NCBI GenBank assembly: GCA_947463775.1
Contig: CANHVD010000283.1
Location: forward strand, 1-7,247
Direction of reading: 5' to 3'
Length of the DNA: 7,247 nt
From: Planctomycetaceae bacterium
Lineage (GTDB): Bacteria; Planctomycetota; Planctomycetia; Planctomycetales; Planctomycetaceae
Shown here: piece by piece, positions 5,288 through 7,247 of the stretch
Layout: every line of letters begins with the position of its first letter
Position numbering within the stretch: the stretch's first letter is position 1
Position numbers and translations under genes: made by a program
The notes under the pieces: generated by a model
Told to the model about the DNA's origin: nothing
What the model saw: the letters and a program-made list of their open reading frames with translations, nothing else
Database searches by the model: none

Positions 5288-7247
5288 ATGAAATCTCAAT
5301 ATGCGCCGCTTCGCTGCCTCACATTGACAGCGTTTCTGATTGCTCTGACCAGTTCAATAGGTTTCCTCGAGGCCGCCGACTGGAAAGTACTCACAGTCCC
5401 CGATGCCTGGCGAAGTGTGCCGACGGGGGAGCTGGCTCCGATCAATGGTTACTCGTGGTATCGAGTACTCGTCAAGATTCCGAAGGAGTGGGACGGACAA
5501 CCGCTGACGTTGTTCTCGGAAGCTCTGGATGATGCTCGCTCGGCCTACGTCGGTGGACAACCCGTCGGTGCCACGGGAACCTTTCCGCCACAGTTTCGCA
5601 GTGGTCTCGGAGAAAAGGGCCGCTACGCCGTTGATGCATCGCTCATCAAGGCAGGTGAATTTAACACGATCGCAATTCGAGTCTATCAGAATGACCCTCG
5701 ACCAAACTTCAGCGTCGCCCCTCCTGTTCTGATGAACGAAGCCACTCTGCAGGCCTTTCGCCTGGAAGGTATATGGCAATATCGACCGGGTGACGATGCG
5801 GCGTGGGGAAAAGCGGATCCCAAGGAGTTCGACTTTGACCCGACTCAACCGCTCAATGATGCAGACGCTGCGGCAAAAGCCGTCTATCTGAAGGTCGACA
5901 CCGTCGACAACATCGAGAAATACGTCGCTCGCAGAAACGGTGACACGGATCCGCTGTCGCCATCGGTAGCCGTCAAGCATTTTCTGACGCCTGAAGACCT
6001 GAGTGTAAAACTTGTCCTTGGCGATCCTGACATTGCTCAGCCGCTCTTTATGTCGTGGGATGAACGCGGTCGCATGTGGGTCATGGAGTATCGGCAGTAT
6101 CCAGATCCAGCAGGCCTCAAGATGGTCAGCCGCGATACATTTCTGCGATCTGTCTACGACAAAGTTCCGCCAGCGCCGCCCAATCATTTTAAAGGCACCG
6201 ACCGAATCAGCATCCATGAAGATACCGATGGTGACGGCGTTTATGACCAGCACAAAATCTTTGTCGATGAATTGAATATCGCTTCGTCTTTCGCGGTGGG
6301 GCGGGGCGGAGTCTATGTCACGAATCCTCCGTATCTCTTGTTCTATCCTGATGCAAACAAAGACGATATCCCCGATGGAGATCCGGAAGTTCTGCTGGAA
6401 GGGTTCGGCATTGAAGACTCACACTCCGTAATTAACAGTCTTCGCTTTGGCCCGGACGGCTGGCTGTACGGCGGGCAGGGCAGCACTGTGACCGGCGTGA
6501 TTCGCAAGCCCGGCTCAAAGGAAACTCCTGTGCAATCCCTGGGGCAACTGATCTGGCGCTACCATCCCGAGAAGCACATCTATGAGATCTTTGCGGAGGG
6601 TGGCGGCAACACTTTCGGTTGCGAAATCGATGAAAAAGGTCGCATCTTTTCCGGGCACAATGGCGGCGATACACGAGGCTTCCACTACGTTCAGGGCGGA
6701 TACTATCGCAAAGGTTTCGGAAAGCATGGCCCTTTATCAAATCCTTATGCCTTCGGCTTTTTCGAAAACATCAAGCATCACAGCGTCGCACGATTCACTC
6801 ACAACTTTGTGATCTACGAAGAGAACACTCTGCCGGAACGGTTTCGTGGTGAGCTGTTCGGTATTGAACCACTGCAGGGGCAAGTCGTTCTGAGTCACTT
6901 CAAGCCGTATCAGTCATCGTTTGAAACGGAAGACGTTGAGCGAGTTCTCAAAACGGACGACCCCTGGTTTCGCCCGGTTGACATCAAGGCTGGACCCGAT
7001 GGTGACATTTACGTGGCTGACATGTACGAGCAACGTATTGATCACAGCAGCCATTATGCTGGTCGAATCGATAAGAAGACCGGGCGAATCTACAAGCTGA
7101 CGTCGGGAAAAACTCCTTCCGGCGAGCGGCAGGGCGTTAGCCCTCCGAGTTCTCTCGCACACTTCGACTATTCAAAGAAGTCATCGGCCGAACTGATTCA
7201 GTTGCTGGACCATCCTTCAAAGTGGCATCGTCAGACGGCAATGCGAC
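5288..7247 (+). CDS. Exported PVC-type 'membrane-bound dehydrogenase' beta-propeller protein, 3' truncated by window edge
   Basis: The frame runs 653 codons to the window end without a stop. Residues 1-30 form a signal peptide (hydrophobic core about 11-27, likely cleavage near AA at 29-30). Residues 31-160 resemble the galactose-binding jelly roll of glycoside hydrolase family 2 (YSWYRVLVKIP at 55-65, DDARSAYVGGQPVG from 81). From about residue 230 begins the planctomycete 'putative membrane-bound dehydrogenase' propeller, with MSWDERGRMWVMEYRQYP (255-272), NSLRFGPDGWLYGGQG and FRPVDIKAGPDGDIYVADMY (561-580). Two Asp-rich loops, DTDGDGVYD (312-320) and DANKDDIPDGD (355-365), look like calcium-binding loops. 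From about 632, SSAELIQLLDHPSKWHRQTA looks like a first HEAT repeat. Family members usually continue with HEAT repeats and often a Pirellula/Verrucomicrobium-type haem-binding domain, expected beyond the window. The dehydrogenase name is a family label; no catalytic site is visible here. The location is periplasmic or extracellular. Confidence 0.9.
   Translation, partial: MKSQYAPLRCLTLTAFLIALTSSIGFLEAADWKVLTVPDAWRSVPTGELAPINGYSWYRVLVKIPKEWDGQPLTLFSEALDDARSAYVGGQPVGATGTFPPQFRSGLGEKGRYAVDASLIKAGEFNTIAIRVYQNDPRPNFSVAPPVLMNEATLQAFRLEGIWQYRPGDDAAWGKADPKEFDFDPTQPLNDADAAAKAVYLKVDTVDNIEKYVARRNGDTDPLSPSVAVKHFLTPEDLSVKLVLGDPDIAQPLFMSWDERGRMWVMEYRQYPDPAGLKMVSRDTFLRSVYDKVPPAPPNHFKGTDRISIHEDTDGDGVYDQHKIFVDELNIASSFAVGRGGVYVTNPPYLLFYPDANKDDIPDGDPEVLLEGFGIEDSHSVINSLRFGPDGWLYGGQGSTVTGVIRKPGSKETPVQSLGQLIWRYHPEKHIYEIFAEGGGNTFGCEIDEKGRIFSGHNGGDTRGFHYVQGGYYRKGFGKHGPLSNPYAFGFFENIKHHSVARFTHNFVIYEENTLPERFRGELFGIEPLQGQVVLSHFKPYQSSFETEDVERVLKTDDPWFRPVDIKAGPDGDIYVADMYEQRIDHSSHYAGRIDKKTGRIYKLTSGKTPSGERQGVSPPSSLAHFDYSKKSSAELIQLLDHPSKWHRQTAMR

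Noticed and set aside
5354..6253. 299-codon minus-strand frame
   Set aside because: It lies entirely antisense to the exported propeller gene, whose signal peptide and family motifs are clear. The frame is open because of codon bias on the opposite strand.

Overview
The window looks like chromosomal DNA from a member of the Planctomycetota. The main evidence is the right-hand gene, an exported protein of the 'putative membrane-bound dehydrogenase' beta-propeller type (Pirellula/Verrucomicrobium group). A multi-pass membrane protein with a PQQ-like propeller at the left edge fits this, as do the loose gene packing and the general lack of strong Shine-Dalgarno sequences. Base composition appears moderate, around the mid-50s % GC by eye. 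No genus can be assigned from this sequence alone.

Layout: (1) 29-1792 (+), five predicted membrane helices followed by a PQQ-like beta-propeller. (2) 1962-2384 (-), a DtxR/MntR-family manganese-responsive repressor, convergent with gene 1. (3) 2385-2750, a divergent intergenic region holding a compact cluster of four GC-rich palindromes. They form two similar two-hairpin units in opposite orientation (2515-2564 and 2604-2651). (4) 2751-3953 (+), a retaining GT-B glycosyltransferase of family 4. (5) 3954-4327, a non-coding gap with one 9-bp inverted repeat. (6) 4328-5083 (+), a protein whose N-terminal half resembles xylose-isomerase-like TIM barrels (sugar phosphate isomerase/epimerase group). 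Its C-terminal half is unfamiliar and Cys-rich. (7) 5288 to the right edge (+), the exported propeller protein, with a signal peptide, a galactose-binding-like jelly roll, a beta-propeller and the first part of a probable HEAT-repeat region. It runs off the window.

The genes do not form an obvious operon. Spacings are 170-370 bp, orientation changes at the regulator, and no manganese transporter sits beside mntR. Three of the five proteins have plausible links to carbohydrates or the cell surface (the glycosyltransferase, the TIM-barrel-like protein and the exported propeller with its sugar-binding-like domain), but no shared pathway can be shown.

The two most unusual items are the paired inverted hairpin units, which show compensatory base changes in their stems, and the half-recognisable TIM-barrel protein with a C-x3-C-x2-C cluster. 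I found no CRISPR array, tRNA, rRNA, transposase or defence system.
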